Origin: Blepharisma japonicum
Taxonomy: Eukaryota > Ciliophora > Heterotrichea > Heterotrichida > Blepharismidae
DNA length: 64,000 nt
Assembly (NCBI GenBank): GCA_949751835.1
Contig: CATKHK010000087.1
Span: 1 to 64,000, forward strand
Reading direction: 5' to 3'
In this document: one piece after another, positions 52,917-64,000 of the stretch
How positions within the stretch are numbered: the stretch's first letter is position 1
Layout: each line of letters opens with the position of its first letter
Made by a program: the position numbers and the translations under genes
Notes under the pieces: model-generated
Databases searched by the model: none
Told to the model about the DNA's origin: nothing
What the model saw: only the letters and a program-made list of their open reading frames with translations

Positions 52917-54281
52917 ATGGAAGAAAACCAGCACATAGAGACTCTGAACTTTACAATAGACCCAAATGAGCCAGTTACACAGATAGAAAGCTTTTGTTCA
53001 AATTGTGAAGGGCAGGGTATCACCCGTTTACTTCTTTGCAGTATTCCATTTTTCAAAGATATTGTAGTGTCCTCTTTTACTTGTGAAACCTGTGGCTATC
53101 GTAACAACGATGTCCAAAATGCTTCCACATTAGCTGAAAAAGGCTGCCGAATTTCCTTGGAAGTCTCTAACAAGCACATATTAAATCGTGAAGTCGTAAA
53201 GTCTGAGTACGCAACCATAACTATCCCAGAAATCCAACTCGAAATCCCAGCATCTACACAAAAAGGTACCTTAAACACAATAGAAGGAATTTTGAAAAAA
53301 TCCAGAGATGATTTATCAGCTCTTCAAGAAGAAAGGCGACAAGTTGACCCCGAATTAGCCACAAAACTTGACGTTTTCCTAGAAAATCTAAATAATCTTA
53401 TCCATGGAAGAATTCCTTTTACACTCATCTTAGACGACCCTTCAGGAAACAGCTTTATATCATTTGATTCATCAAGATACAATATCGCTGAAAATGACCC
53501 TGCTTTAAGAATTGAGCACTACACAAGAACCAAAGAGCAAATGATCGCTATGGGCTACATGTCTGATGACGTTGACGTTTTAACTGACAAATTAGACAAC
53601 ACAAACCTAGAAGACAAAATTTCAGCACAAAACCATGACTTCGGAAAACCGCTTGATGAAAGTAAAGTTACTGAAGAGCCTGTAGAAATGCCGACAGAAT
53701 GCTATGCTTGCCATCAGCCTGGCACTGTAAAAATGTGTGTCACAAATATCCCACATTTTAAGGAAACTGTTGTAATGGCTTTTCAATGCGATTATTGCGG
53801 GGCAAAATCTAATGAAGTAAAAGGGGGAGGCGAGATTTCACCTTTGGCAAGAAGAATTGAGCTAAGAGTGCAGTCTGTAGAGGACATGAAAAGAGATATA
53901 ATCAAATCAGAGACATGCAGCTTAGATATCCCTGAACTTGGCCTAACCTTGCAACCAGGAACTCTAGGTGGATTAATTACTACTTTAGAAGGAGCTCTAG
54001 TAAAAATCCATCGCGAACTATGCAAAAATATAGGTTTTGGAATGGGAGATAGCGATACACCTGAAGACTCGAATAAGATGGCAGTATTTTTGAACAAACT
54101 TAAGCTTTGCAAGCATGTAAATGAACCATTTACTTTTATTTTAGATGACCCATTAGCTAATAGCTTTGTATCAAGTCCTGTAGAGAATGACCCACAAATA
54201 ATAATTACAGATTATCCTAGGACTGAAGAACAAAATGAAGAACTTGGCCTTGCAGATATGGTACTAGACAATTATTCATAA
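52917..54281 (+). CDS. ZPR1: ZPR1 zinc-finger protein, 454 aa
   Basis: Duplicated ZPR1 architecture. Two C4 zinc fingers (CSNCEGQG...CETCGYRNNDV and CYACHQPG...CDYCGAKSNEVKGGG) are each followed by an alpha/beta homology domain (LEIPASTQKGTLNTIEGIL; LTLQPGTLGGLITTLEGAL) and a FTLILDDPSGNSFI or FTFILDDPLANSF motif. ZPR1 acts as an eEF1A folding chaperone and growth-signalling factor. Length matches the family (~460). Coding GC is higher than in neighbours. Confidence 0.96.
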   Translation: MEENQHIETLNFTIDPNEPVTQIESFCSNCEGQGITRLLLCSIPFFKDIVVSSFTCETCGYRNNDVQNASTLAEKGCRISLEVSNKHILNREVVKSEYATITIPEIQLEIPASTQKGTLNTIEGILKKSRDDLSALQEERRQVDPELATKLDVFLENLNNLIHGRIPFTLILDDPSGNSFISFDSSRYNIAENDPALRIEHYTRTKEQMIAMGYMSDDVDVLTDKLDNTNLEDKISAQNHDFGKPLDESKVTEEPVEMPTECYACHQPGTVKMCVTNIPHFKETVVMAFQCDYCGAKSNEVKGGGEISPLARRIELRVQSVEDMKRDIIKSETCSLDIPELGLTLQPGTLGGLITTLEGALVKIHRELCKNIGFGMGDSDTPEDSNKMAVFLNKLKLCKHVNEPFTFILDDPLANSFVSSPVENDPQIIITDYPRTEEQNEELGLADMVLDNYS

Positions 54282-54890
54282 TTTATAGGAATCTTTTTAT
54301 ATAATCCTTCTTATTATATTTTCGAACATTAATCTGTAAATTTCTATTATTATAAATTTCTAAGATTTTGTAGAGGCAATTGCTTGAATTCGATTTCCCC
54401 TTATTTCATATTTTAATCCTTATGGATTGCATATAAAAAAAATTCAAAAAATAAAATAATATTGAGACAATAAAAATTAAATAATTTTTTTTAATTTAAA
54501 TCTATTCTATAGCATTAAATAATTCAATATTTAAACAATAGAAGTTAACGGCTCTAAACTCTTTTTATTTTTCTCTATAATTCAAATTTTTTTAACTTTT
54601 TTATTTTGAAAATTAATCGCATTTCGTGCTTTTTAAAATATATTTAAGCAATCCAGAGATAAATATATATTATTTATTCGCCTTTTATTTATGTAACTAC
54701 GTATAATAAATAATAGGGTGCGTTTAGAATTGATATCTAATCTTATATAAGGATTGTTTTATTATTTTATGAAATTAATTAAATTTTATTAATATTATTC
54801 TAATATTATCCTTTAATTTCTTAATTTTTTTGCTAGTCTTATCGATATTCCCCCTCGAAACTATAGAGCAATTTTTTATTTTATGTAAAT
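54282..54890. other. AT-rich convergent intergenic gap
   Basis: About 600 bp between the convergent 3' ends of ZPR1 and the DnaJ gene. Very AT-rich, with homopolymer runs; no gene seen. Confidence 0.6.
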
Positions 54891-55604
54891 TTATGATGGT
54901 TTATCAATAGGCTCGCTTTGAGACTGATTAATTTCTTTGAGTTTCTCAATTTCTTTTTGTAATTTCCACATTTTAATACTATGCAAATTTTCTTCTATTT
55001 TTTTTCGTTGTCTTCAATTGTTTACTATAAGATAAACTGTGTAAAAAATTAAGCCTAAAACTACAGTCGTATATATAACAGCAAAAGTATCGCTAAGCCA
55101 AGTATGCTTTTCTTCGCTATTGTGATCTCTTATAAGCATTTGATATTGTTTTTGCCTTTCTTTTTCTTGTTTAAAAATTTCATCGAGACTTTTGCCATTA
55201 TAATAAATAGTTTGCCTTTCTTGAGATTTTTGAAATCTTTTTTCTTTTCGTCTAAGTCATTCTTCATGCAAGTTTTTTTGGTCTTTGGAATTTTTATAAG
55301 GGTCTCGATAATTTGTTTTTTGTCCTTTTGGATAAAAATTTCCAGAGTCATATAGAGAGCGAAGAGATTTATCACTAAGGATTTTATACGCTTCATTGAC
55401 TTGCTTGAACTTTTCAGAATTGCCTGCAGGGCAATCAGGGTGATGCTTTTTAACTAATCTCAAATATGCTTGGCGAATTTCTAATTCTGTGGATTTTTCT
55501 GGAATATTAAGAATTGCATAATAATTCATTGGAGTATCTGCTGTCGTGAATCTTCTGAATAAAATTGATTTGATATGTTTAGGGAAAAATTGTTTAATAA
55601 GCAT
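54891..55604 (-). CDS. DnaJ (Hsp40) co-chaperone with C-terminal membrane anchor, 237 aa
   Basis: N terminus MLIKQFFPKHIKSILFRRF is basic, amphipathic and lacks acidic residues, like a mitochondrial presequence. The J domain follows (YYAILNIPEKSTELEIRQAY, the HPD motif in KKHHPDCP, FKQVNEAYKILSD). After a charged linker comes one transmembrane segment (FAVIYTTVVLGLIFYTVYLIV) and a short charged tail. Two TGA(Trp) codons (about 55256 and 55018) extend the protein well past the apparent end to TAA 54891-54893. Likely recruits Hsp70 to a mitochondrial membrane; no zinc or client-binding domain. Confidence 0.88.
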
Positions 55605-55644
55605 ATATAAATATAAAAATGTATAAAGAAAATCGCAATTAAAT

Positions 55645-56448
55645 TTATTTACCTTTTTTCATTTTGTATTGATTTTCAATAGAATTTATATTTGAATCCA
55701 AAAAATATGAATTTGCTTCTATCGTATTAATGCTTTCTAATAAAGCGCATAATGAACCGTCAGAATCTCGATTTTCATAATGCATGCAGCCATCTACTTC
55801 ATCTAGCACTTTTTTAATCTCTTCTAAGTTTTTGTTAACTATATTAGCTTTAGCATATATAAGCTTTCGCTCGTCAGACCCCGATTTACTTGAATGCACT
55901 TCAAATTTGCTTAAAATCTGATCTAATCCTTCTTCAATTTCATCAAGAGAAGCATTAATCTCATTCTGCTCTTCCAAAATCATATCTAAATTATCATTAA
56001 TTCCTTGGCTTGCAGACCCTATTTTTTGTATCAATTCTTGCATTGCAATAATTTCTTCTTGGTTTTCATAGAAATTTATTTCGTTTTTGGATAATTTTTC
56101 AGAATTTTTCTTAAAAACAGCATAAAGAGCATCAAATTTTGATTTTCAGTTTGTAAACATTTCAATGATTTTCGCTTTATAACCAGTTGCAGGTCCAAAG
56201 TCTATTTTTTTAGGTTCAGTTGAAATTTGAGCTGAAAATGCTGATAAAGGCTTGGAATTGTCAGGAAGGGAAGATTTTTGATTCATAAAGAATGAGTTTT
56301 CTTGAGGAGGATTTGTGATAGGCTTGCTGGTAGACTCAGTCTTTGGGTTCATGAAGAATGGAGAAGTATTAGGTTGAGATGTGCTTAAATTTAAAGGTGC
56401 CTTTGAAGATTGAGCTAGATTTGCGAAATTTCCAAATGGGTTTGACAT
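55645..56448 (-). CDS. NUP62: Nup62/Nsp1-like nucleoporin, 267 aa
   Basis: A single frame joined by one TGA(Trp) (TNWKSKFDALYAVF). The N terminus is low-complexity with FG, Ser/Pro/Asn and PFFMN repeats (SNPFGNFANL, NTSPFFMNP, NSFFMNQKSS). The C-terminal ~165 residues form the Nsp1/Nup62 coiled coil (LDMILEEQNEINASLDEIEE; later NIVNKNLEEIKKVLDEVD and the closing LDSNINSIE). It belongs to the central transport channel of the nuclear pore. The FG region is far shorter and less regular than in yeast or animals. Confidence 0.78.
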
Positions 56449-56540
56449 AATTATTATTAAATTAAGACTTAGTATGTAATAATTATTTAAATATAAAATT
56501 GAAAGATGGTATGCATAAAATTATTAACTTAATCATTTTT

Positions 56541-57749
56541 CTAATTGAATATCAGCGCCAAAATTCCCATAGCCAATCCCACAGCATTATTTGCACAAAA
56601 AATATTGTAAGCTCCTTGAAGAATTGCAAAAGTGGAGATATATTTATCGACTTCTCCATACTGGTAAATAAGGTAAACTTTTCCATCCCCGTTATCAACT
56701 ACATATAGTTCGTTCTCTCCTATGCATAGTCCTCGAGCTTGGTTCAGCCCACTCATCATAGATTGTGGTTCATTTGAGTTTTCTCTATAAACGAGCACCT
56801 CTTTATCAGTGCTATAATAAATTCCATAGCTGTTAGCAGTAACTCCCCAAGCAGAATCGTAATTTGAATCAATAATTTGTGTTGAGCCAGTTTTTTCATC
56901 TAAATTTGCTTTTATAAGGGTCCCTGATTTTTGTCCATTTTCGCTGTTAACCCAATATATATATTTGTCATTAATTTCTAATGCTGCTGGTGAACTCACT
57001 GAAGTTAAATACAGTCCCGAAAATGCTGTATAGCCAGAATCAGAAGTCCCTAAATACAAATCAGAAGCATAAAGCAAATAAATTTCATTTTTAGCTTTAT
57101 CAGCTACATATACATTTCCATAATCATCAACTGAGCATTCATAAGGTTCATCACCATTATAAACAACTACGAACTTATCTGATTTTAGCTCCAAACCACT
57201 ATAAGTTTGTTTATATTCAAATTGATAAACTTTTCCACTCCCTGAATCTGCAACATATAAAAATTGATTATCTTCATCTGCACAAATCCCTGTTGGTTTA
57301 TTTAAGCCTACAACGATATCATAAGGCTCACTAGTGCTTCCTCTAAAATAAACTGTGACCTTTCCAGAGCCAGATTCTTCTGTAAAGCTAGTGACTAATA
57401 AATACACAAACCCAGTAGGTAAATCGTCTCTAATGAAATTTTTAGTCTCTATCAATTCAGTAGGAATTTGTAAAAAAGAAGCAGTTTGGGTTGTTTTCGA
57501 TAAATTAATTGACCCATCTACAGAAATCTCATACTGTCGTCCTTTATATTCGACTGTATATATTTGAGAATCTGAGTAACCATTATCAATTCTTGTCGGT
57601 TGGTCATCAAAATCAGAGTCTGTAGCTACTTTTACTGCATCTCCATCAAAATTTTCATCTAAAGTGATTGTAGTTGGTTCCTCTATAGTAATTTGGTCTG
57701 AATCTTGAGCAAAAGTAAAGGCAAGCAAGCAAATATATATCAATTTCAT
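56541..57749 (-). CDS. Secreted/GPI-type six-bladed beta-propeller protein, 402 aa
   Basis: N-terminal signal peptide (MKLIYICLLAFTFAQ). An acidic Asp/Thr-rich segment follows, then repeated propeller blades with NHL/YWTD-like motifs (PTGICADEDNQFLYVADSGS, VADKAKNEIYLLYASD, YIYWVNSENGQ, ARGLCIGENELYVVDNGDGK). The C terminus is a hydrophobic segment (AVGLAMGILALIF) without a cytoplasmic tail, compatible with GPI attachment. Likely a cell-surface protein. No enzyme residues recognised. Confidence 0.8.
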   Translation of the reverse strand: MKLIYICLLAFTFAQDSDQITIEEPTTITLDENFDGDAVKVATDSDFDDQPTRIDNGYSDSQIYTVEYKGRQYEISVDGSINLSKTTQTASFLQIPTELIETKNFIRDDLPTGFVYLLVTSFTEESGSGKVTVYFRGSTSEPYDIVVGLNKPTGICADEDNQFLYVADSGSGKVYQFEYKQTYSGLELKSDKFVVVYNGDEPYECSVDDYGNVYVADKAKNEIYLLYASDLYLGTSDSGYTAFSGLYLTSVSSPAALEINDKYIYWVNSENGQKSGTLIKANLDEKTGSTQIIDSNYDSAWGVTANSYGIYYSTDKEVLVYRENSNEPQSMMSGLNQARGLCIGENELYVVDNGDGKVYLIYQYGEVDKYISTFAILQGAYNIFCANNAVGLAMGILALIFN

Positions 57750-58117
57750 TGTAAAACGGATTTAAAAGACATTTTTAATAACTTCGAAAATTATGCAGTT
57801 TCTACTCATTTTTTGCAATAATCTTTATCAAATGCACTCATTTAGGATTCAGAATTTTATTAATTATGAATAATAATGACTTTAAATTAAATTAATATTT
57901 TTATTAAAATCCGCAAAATTAAATAGTAAAAAAAATCCCTGAATGGAATAATTTTCAATCAAAATTATATGAGTTAAAGCCAAATATAGTCTTATTTCTT
58001 CTTATTTTTTCTTATAATTTTATAGCATATCATTAATGGCATTATTCATTCTTTGATTATATTGTTACAAATCTGTCGTAATATTAAAAACAATCCTAGA
58101 ATAATTAATATCTAAAA
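57750..58117. other. AT-rich divergent intergenic gap
   Basis: About 370 bp between two divergent genes. Nothing specific is seen beyond AT-rich sequence. Confidence 0.6.
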
Positions 58118-60265
58118 ATGAGTAAATCAGATGACGAAGAAAATGTATTTTATATCTAGATTTCTACAAGAACAGTCGAGATCAGAAGAGAAATAGAATT
58201 ATTAAAAAACGTCCTCATTAAATCCACAAACTCTCCTTTAGACTTAATTTTGAAAAACACCAGCGAAAAACCTAACCAGCTCAATGAGCGAAAAACTCTT
58301 CAACAAGCTGAAAATCTTCAAATTTATTTAAATTCATGCCGCAAAGGTCCAGATATTTATGCATTATTTTCACAATGTTCTCAGTCATCAAGAATTAATA
58401 TAAAAATCCCAGAAACTCTTTTATATGTCCCATCCCAATCCTGCCCAGTATTTTTGTGGAATAATTCCTTTGGAAACATTGCTTCCTATATAAATGACCA
58501 AGCAATTGACAAATTTTTTGACTCTGTAGAACAAATTGAAGTAAAATCGCGATATAAAGTCCCTAAATACATTCACATTGCTATGAATGATAAAATCACC
58601 TTATGCTACTCAGCATTTGAAGCTCGCGAAATCTTTGAAAATTGTCCTCATTATATGCACCGACTACAAAGATATATCCCTCCTACCACAAATTTAGCTT
58701 CAAAAATCCGAATCCATTGAGCAGGATCTCGAATTGAAGCGGTTTGTAGTATTTCCAATAATATTTCTCTAGGTAAGCTAGAACGAAAAGGAAATCTCAG
58801 CTTCCAGCCAGTTATGAATAACCTAAAGCAGACAATTTCTTACAGTTTTTCTAGCAAAATTTTACCTACCTCTTTTTCAATATCCATGCCATTCAAGCCA
58901 CTCCATCAAAAAAGGTCTTTGAAAGAGAAACTAAAAAAGCCAAAAAATCCTTTTAAAACCCATGTTACGGTGACTGAGCCTTGTGAGGCAGAATCTCTAC
59001 AGATCAAGCAAGGCTATGAAACATTGATGACTGAAGAAATCCACCCAGATGAAGAATCCTTTTTAAGTAGCAATAATCAGAGGAGCACAGCTGAGGAAAA
59101 TGCCGATATTGAAAAATTTATAGTAAAATTTTCAGCATTGCCGAAATTAAAAATTATTTTTACACATCAGCCGATTCCTGAGCTGGTTAAAGCAGTTAAT
59201 GCATTGGTGGCAGTTATAAATCAATTATTTTTGAGAAAAAATAATCAGTTGCAAGAATTATTTGTGGATTTTATTAAGGATTCTAATGAAAAATGGGTTT
59301 TACTTTCATGTAAAGGGTATAAGGTTATTGGTGATGAACATTCGCGTGTGCTCAAGCCGAAATTTCTACCGAAACTTGAAAATATCAGGTCAAAAACCCA
59401 CATAAAAAGGCCTTTAGCTCGAGACTATGAAATTAATGTATCGAAAATTGATGATTTAATCATCCCTGAAAGGAAAATAGGAAATGATACTGTTATTTAT
59501 GATAAAAATGTAGAGATTTTGGCTCATTCTTTCGAAGAGCAAGCTTCGAAGCTGGATCATTCTCCTATTGGAAATATCCATCTTAAAGAAATCCAAGAAT
59601 CAACCACAAAGTCTTACTTAGAACAAAAAAAATCAGACCCTTTAGGAAGAATTCCTTGTAATATGATAGGAATTATGCCTCATAAATTAGACAATCCTAT
59701 TACCAGCTTTATAGATAACCATAAAGAAGTGCCAATAAAACCTTTAAAACACAGAGAACGATTTAAACACTTATATTTAGTAGGATTAGAAAACAAAAGA
59801 ATAGATTTAGCATCAAAACAGCTTGACGAAATTACAAAAAGTTTTGATAAAAAATTAAAAGCAGCCCAAGAAGGTAGAAAAGATGCAAATACTATCACTG
59901 GGCTTGTGAATTTTTTAAACAGCCATGAAAAACTAATAGAAAAATCTATTCAAGAATCCTATGAAAAATGCAAACAAAGCGAAACGCTTTGCCCTTACTT
60001 TGAAAACCGCACCAATCACGAAATGGAAAGAATTCACAAAGGATTTTACAGCTGTCTTAAGCCAGGATATGAAATAGGACTTCGAAACAAACTAAAAAGA
60101 AGCCATAAAGGCTTAAATGTTTCTTCAAATGATTTTGAAGAATTTGTAAAAAATTTAACTGAAAGTTTAGCGAATAATAACTTTTTTGAAGAAGAAGCGA
60201 AATTAATTATAGATCGTGTCTGCAGCTTTGAAAAAGAAATTGTAAGTATTCATGATGAAAATTAA
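58118..60265 (+). CDS. Hypothetical 710-aa protein with one 15-nt intron
   Basis: Exon 1 is nine codons (MSKSDDEEN, 58118-58144). A 15-nt intron (58145-58159) removes an in-frame TAG and the frame continues ISTRTVEIRREIELL. One TGA(Trp) near 58718 (RIHWAGSRIEAV) connects two long ORFs. No recognised domain. There are acidic and basic stretches, with helical segments near the C terminus (KQLDEITKSFDKKLKAAQ) and Cys-containing YEKCKQSETLCPYFENR. The continuous frame after intron and code correction argues strongly for a real gene. Confidence 0.8.
58145..58159 (+). other. 15-nt spliceosomal intron
   Basis: GTATTTTATATCTAG, in phase 0 after codon 9. Retention gives an in-frame TAG. Same length and near-same sequence as the introns at 48284 and 50366. 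Confidence 0.88.
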
Positions 60266-60351
60266 TAAAAATTTACAAAAATTATTTTCAGGAAAATTTT
60301 TAGGAGAAATTCATAATTTAGCTATAAAATGGAGAGAATTTTAACAGAATT

Positions 60352-60747
60352 TTATTGTATTAATCTAGGGCGAAGTCTTTGATGAATAGGGCTTTCATTT
60401 TCAGCGTCTTCTTTTTCTATATTATCAAGCTGTTTAAAAATTTTAATTCTTGATTTATGCTTGCTATGCATTGATATAGGCGTAATAGAAGGCAATTTTT
60501 TCTCTTTTTCAGTATTTATGCTTAAATCATTTGAAAAGTCAGCTATATCGACTGAAATTTTCAGTCTATGACTTGATATTTGTGGAAGTCTGCATGTAGC
60601 GTTATGAGGAGATATTGATAAGCTGTACCTAAATGGCTGTCGTAAATGCTCTTTGATAACTTTCAAAGGAATTCTGCTAGATTGAATATTTCTGTGTTTA
60701 TTGAGTTCAACTGAATCATCAAGGTGAGATAAATAATTAACAAACAT
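60352..60747 (-). CDS. Small hypothetical protein, 131 aa
   Basis: Uninterrupted frame with no TGA. Basic, Ser/His/Arg-rich, probably disordered, without signal peptide or membrane span. Stretches such as RQPFRYSLSISPHN and SPIHQRLRPRLIQ carry SP-type phosphosite-like motifs. Convergent with the 58118-60265 gene. No family recognised; coding status rests on length and composition only. Confidence 0.55.
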   Translation of the reverse strand: MFVNYLSHLDDSVELNKHRNIQSSRIPLKVIKEHLRQPFRYSLSISPHNATCRLPQISSHRLKISVDIADFSNDLSINTEKEKKLPSITPISMHSKHKSRIKIFKQLDNIEKEDAENESPIHQRLRPRLIQ

Positions 60748-61089
60748 TTACATTTTTGTTTGAATTTTGAATTTTTATGAATTCTCGCCAAGCTTATTAC
60801 TAGAATAAATAAATAATTATTTCATAAACTATTTTATTAAAATTTTTAATTAATTATTTTCTTTTCAATTTTTTTTTATCTCATATGTATTAAAATTGAA
60901 TTATATCTTTTTTTCCTAGTCTTAGGTAATAAATCCTATTAAACAGAGTTTATGTTTTAATTCTATTGATTATTTAATTAAATTTATATATCCATAGCCA
61001 GATACTTTTAAATCCACCGCTTTAGTGAGACCATAAATTCAAAAATTTCGCAATAATCTAGTAGTTATAATCTTGTCTAATAATATAAT
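60748..61089. other. AT-rich intergenic gap
   Basis: About 340 bp between two divergent genes. No feature recognised. Confidence 0.6.
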
Positions 61090-64000
61090 ATGACAGAAAC
61101 TTTAAACCCTTTGGCTCATTCAAATGACATCAGAGTCATGCCGCCTCCTGATAAAAACCATAAAAGCACACTCATAACTGCAGGTGCTGGTGAAATTGTG
61201 CTTGCAATAATCAGTCAATTAAATGAATTATTCACAGAGCACCATAAATCTTTTCTTGAAATTGAAAAAAAGATAATAAACCTATGCAAAAATCTAACTG
61301 GTGCTTCTTGAGTAGAAATTTTGATAAAACAAAATGACAAATTGCAAGTATTAGGAAACAAACAAATACATGGTTTTTTAGAAATAAATCCAAGCTCTCT
61401 CCCAGGTTTTGTTGCAGAACATAACCTTAGCCAGATAATTAATAACCCACACACATCCACTTTTTACTCAACATTTACAGAAAAAATTTTGCCTTTTTCT
61501 ATTATTGATAACGTATTAATAGATCCTACATCGCTATGTGCAGTACCTTTTACAAGCGGGTCACATGAAGTGAAAGGTGTTATAATGCTTTTTGATAAAC
61601 TTGACCAAAATAAAGCTTTAAGCTACTTCACTATGAATGATGTGCACATTGTACAATCAATTGGAATTGTGATGACACAGATAATAGGTACCCAGAGTCA
61701 TTTTTCAGAAATTCATAGAAAATTAAATATTTCAGCTTCACTAAGAGAAGAATTAATTAGCATAAATGAAGTATCAACCCAGATTTTCAAAAGAATGAAA
61801 TTAGTGAAAAGATGCCGAGAGTTAATAAAAAAAGATAAAATTGTCAATGAGAGCATGGTCACATTGATCAAAGACTGCATGCAAGCTCAGGGTGTAATCC
61901 TACATATTAATATTAACAATGATTTAAAAATGAGATTTATGCAAGGTTTTGAAAATTTTTCCCAGGATGTGAACAGCTTTAAAACACAAACCAGCTTTTA
62001 TTCTGCATTTACGACGAAAAAGATGGTAAATATACAGGATCTACCCAGTGAGCCATTATGAGAAGAGGACAAACCAAAATTATTTAGGAGTTTACTATCA
62101 TGTCCTATTATAAATAAAAATGACTATGTTTTAGGCGTCATTGAATTTTTCAGGCAAGATAAATTTACTAATCTTGATGAAAAAATTGCTAGGTTTTTAA
62201 TTAGCGCATTAGGAAAAATCTCACACGGAAAATGGGCCTTAATATGAGAAAAAGAAAAAAATAACTCCCAATTAGCCCAAGAAATGGAACTGAATAAGCT
62301 GGTTATGTCTCTTTATTCGTTTTATACTAATTTTGATATATTTTATGATTATGCAAATTTATTTGAACAGACACAAAAAAGCTTAAAAAGAATTATTTCT
62401 TATGACGCTATAGTTATATATATAGTAGATACATCGAGGGAACTATTTTGGACCCAAAAAAGTGACAAAGATGAAGGATTTACATTACCTATAAATAAAG
62501 AAAATTTAGCTGGGCTTGTATATGAATCAAAAAAAATAATAACTCTTCCAGATGATGATATTTTGATTTCTGACCATCACCATTATTCAGGAAAATTTGT
62601 ATTAGGAATCCCACTTATAAGCAAGATTTTATGCTCCAAAATAATTGGCGTGGCCATAATATCACGATCTTCACATATATTTGACTATGAAGAAACCGAC
62701 CATATAAACTCCTTTCTTTCCAATATAACCCGAACATTAGAAGAAATCCACGTGCACACTTTAAAACTTGTCCATCAAAATATAGAAATTGAGCATGAAA
62801 GTCCTACAGCCTATCTAAAACGAATGCATTCTGAAAAAGTACGAGGAGACGAAATCATCAGAAGGCGCAGTTCTTATGAATCTCAAGATATAGCGACTTT
62901 ATGAAAAAATAATATTATCATTGATTTATTATTCCACATAGGCACACTTTCTCCTGAACAGCTTGAAAAAATCACTGATTTTCGGCAAATTATTGACAAT
63001 GACGAGAGGCCACTCCATACTTTTGCTAATAATCTAATGAAAGTTGTGGAGTGTAGGGCTGCGTCGTTATTGCTAAAAGATCTTACTGAAGAGCATTTGT
63101 TTAGCTTACCTTCAGAAACACTGGTTAAGCCTTCAGGATTAATAAATTATTGTATACAGAATGGGAAATTAATTTTGTATAGGAATGAAGCGTATAAAGC
63201 TTTGCAGTTTGATGGACATGTAGATAGTCTTGGGATTAATGAAAATGTAGAAAGCATATTATGTGTCCCTATTTATAATTTCTGTAACAATGTAGATGGT
63301 GTCTTATGTTTCGTAAATTCCCCTGACAATTTCCCTCCAGAAACAGTCACTTTAGCGAGGTTTTTATCATTAATTCCAAGAGAAATTTTGCAGACTAAGG
63401 ACATAAATATAGAAAGCTGACAAAATATATTAAAGGAAAGCAGAAAACATAAAATGCTGCTCCAATGATGCAAGCAAATCTTTACAGTAGGAAATCATGC
63501 TCAATATAAGCAAATTTTAGCTAAAAATATTATTGAAAAATTGACTGATGTGACTGAAGTCGGGATTTTGCTACAGTCTATATTAGAAATTATGTGCTCA
63601 TTGACAAATTCTGAAGACTCAAGAGGAATTTTTGTTTCTGGAGGAGAATTTACGGTTTATAATTCAAGAGGAATGATTTCTCATTATTTGCATGAATCTG
63701 ATAAAGAAAAATACTTAAAAATCATTAAAAAAGACAGACCATTATCTTTATCTAAATATGAAAATAGAGAAAATACTATTTATTTCCCCTACTCTAAGTC
63801 TGATAAATCTATCGTCCTCGAAATGTGGAACAAAAAACACGAAACTTTAGCTTACTATTCCACCTATACAAAAGAAGACGAAATCATCATAAAAGAAATC
63901 TCCAAAGTCATGCTTAGAGTTCTAATAGACGAAAACCCTGAAACAATGCTAAACTTAAGGCAACTTATTAACAGCCACATTTCTAACCTCAATAACCACT
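61090..64000 (+). CDS. Large multi-GAF-domain signalling protein, 3' end outside window
   Basis: At least 970 codons are open to the window edge, with several TGA(Trp) codons (first near 61309-61311). The sequence shows repeated GAF-like modules of about 150-170 residues: residues ~35-205 (LTGASWVEILI...SLCAVPFTSGSHEVKGVIML), ~255-390 (SCPIINKNDYVLGVIEFF), ~410-560 (ISYDAIVIYIVDTSRELFW...LGIPLISKILCSKIIGVAII), and ~640-770 (ILCVPIYNFCNNVDGVLCF). The order resembles cyclic-nucleotide phosphodiesterases and other GAF sensors, but any catalytic HD domain would lie downstream of this window. GAF modules bind cyclic nucleotides or other small ligands. The NKFND motif typical of PDE cGMP sites was not seen. 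Confidence 0.75.

Overview
The window reads as macronuclear-type DNA of a heterotrich ciliate that translates UGA as tryptophan and stops only at UAA/UAG; Blepharisma is the best fit. Three things support this. (1) In-frame TGA falls on invariant Trp positions of conserved proteins: the DPDWNP motif of the CSB/Rad26 helicase, the IKNVW motif of CAF1, the ILIDW motif of cyclin B, and ALG10. (2) Every gene closes at TAA or TAG. (3) Three genes carry 15-nt GT...AG introns of near-identical sequence. The DNA is AT-rich with short spacers. Gene extents below assume UGA=Trp, and many genes look broken under the standard code.

Left part (1-6701): degenerate fragments, an F-box-like protein with a myristoylation signal, a calcium-dependent protein kinase, and a complete ERCC6/CSB-type SNF2 ATPase.

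Centre (about 6800-30490): a young tandem array. The full cassette is (a) a minus-strand gene for a basic 214-aa protein ('P'), (b) a short conserved divergent promoter, (c) a plus-strand 306-aa F-box-like gene ('F') and (d) a small downstream gene for a Cys-rich hydrophobic protein of about 135 aa ('W'). I count 13 F copies. Ten are open full length; one has a nonsense codon, one is split by a 414-bp insertion, and one is replaced at its 5' half by a cathepsin B-like fragment, giving an in-frame fusion. Only one P copy (11119-11763) and two W copies (26597, 29983) are clearly intact. Relics of the 3' end of the neighbouring CSB gene sit at the unit junctions, so the duplicated block included that gene's tail. 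One degenerate P copy carries a GC-rich, hairpin-rich insert of about 450 bp flanked by a 5-bp repeat. The F copies differ mostly in short patches (residues ~86-110, ~117-136, ~254-260), which suggests diversifying recognition proteins.

Right part (30496-64000): conventional, densely packed genes on both strands. These are a myristoylated C2-like protein, S-adenosylmethionine synthetase, an O-methyltransferase pseudogene, an S49 peptidase, a C2H2 zinc-finger protein, ALG10, CAF1 deadenylase, MSH4, B-type cyclin divergent from ribonucleotide reductase R1, several coiled-coil or unknown proteins, a PP2C phosphatase, ZPR1, a membrane-anchored DnaJ protein, a Nup62-like nucleoporin, a secreted beta-propeller protein, and a large multi-GAF protein cut by the window end. 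No rRNA, tRNA, CRISPR or telomere repeat was recognised.
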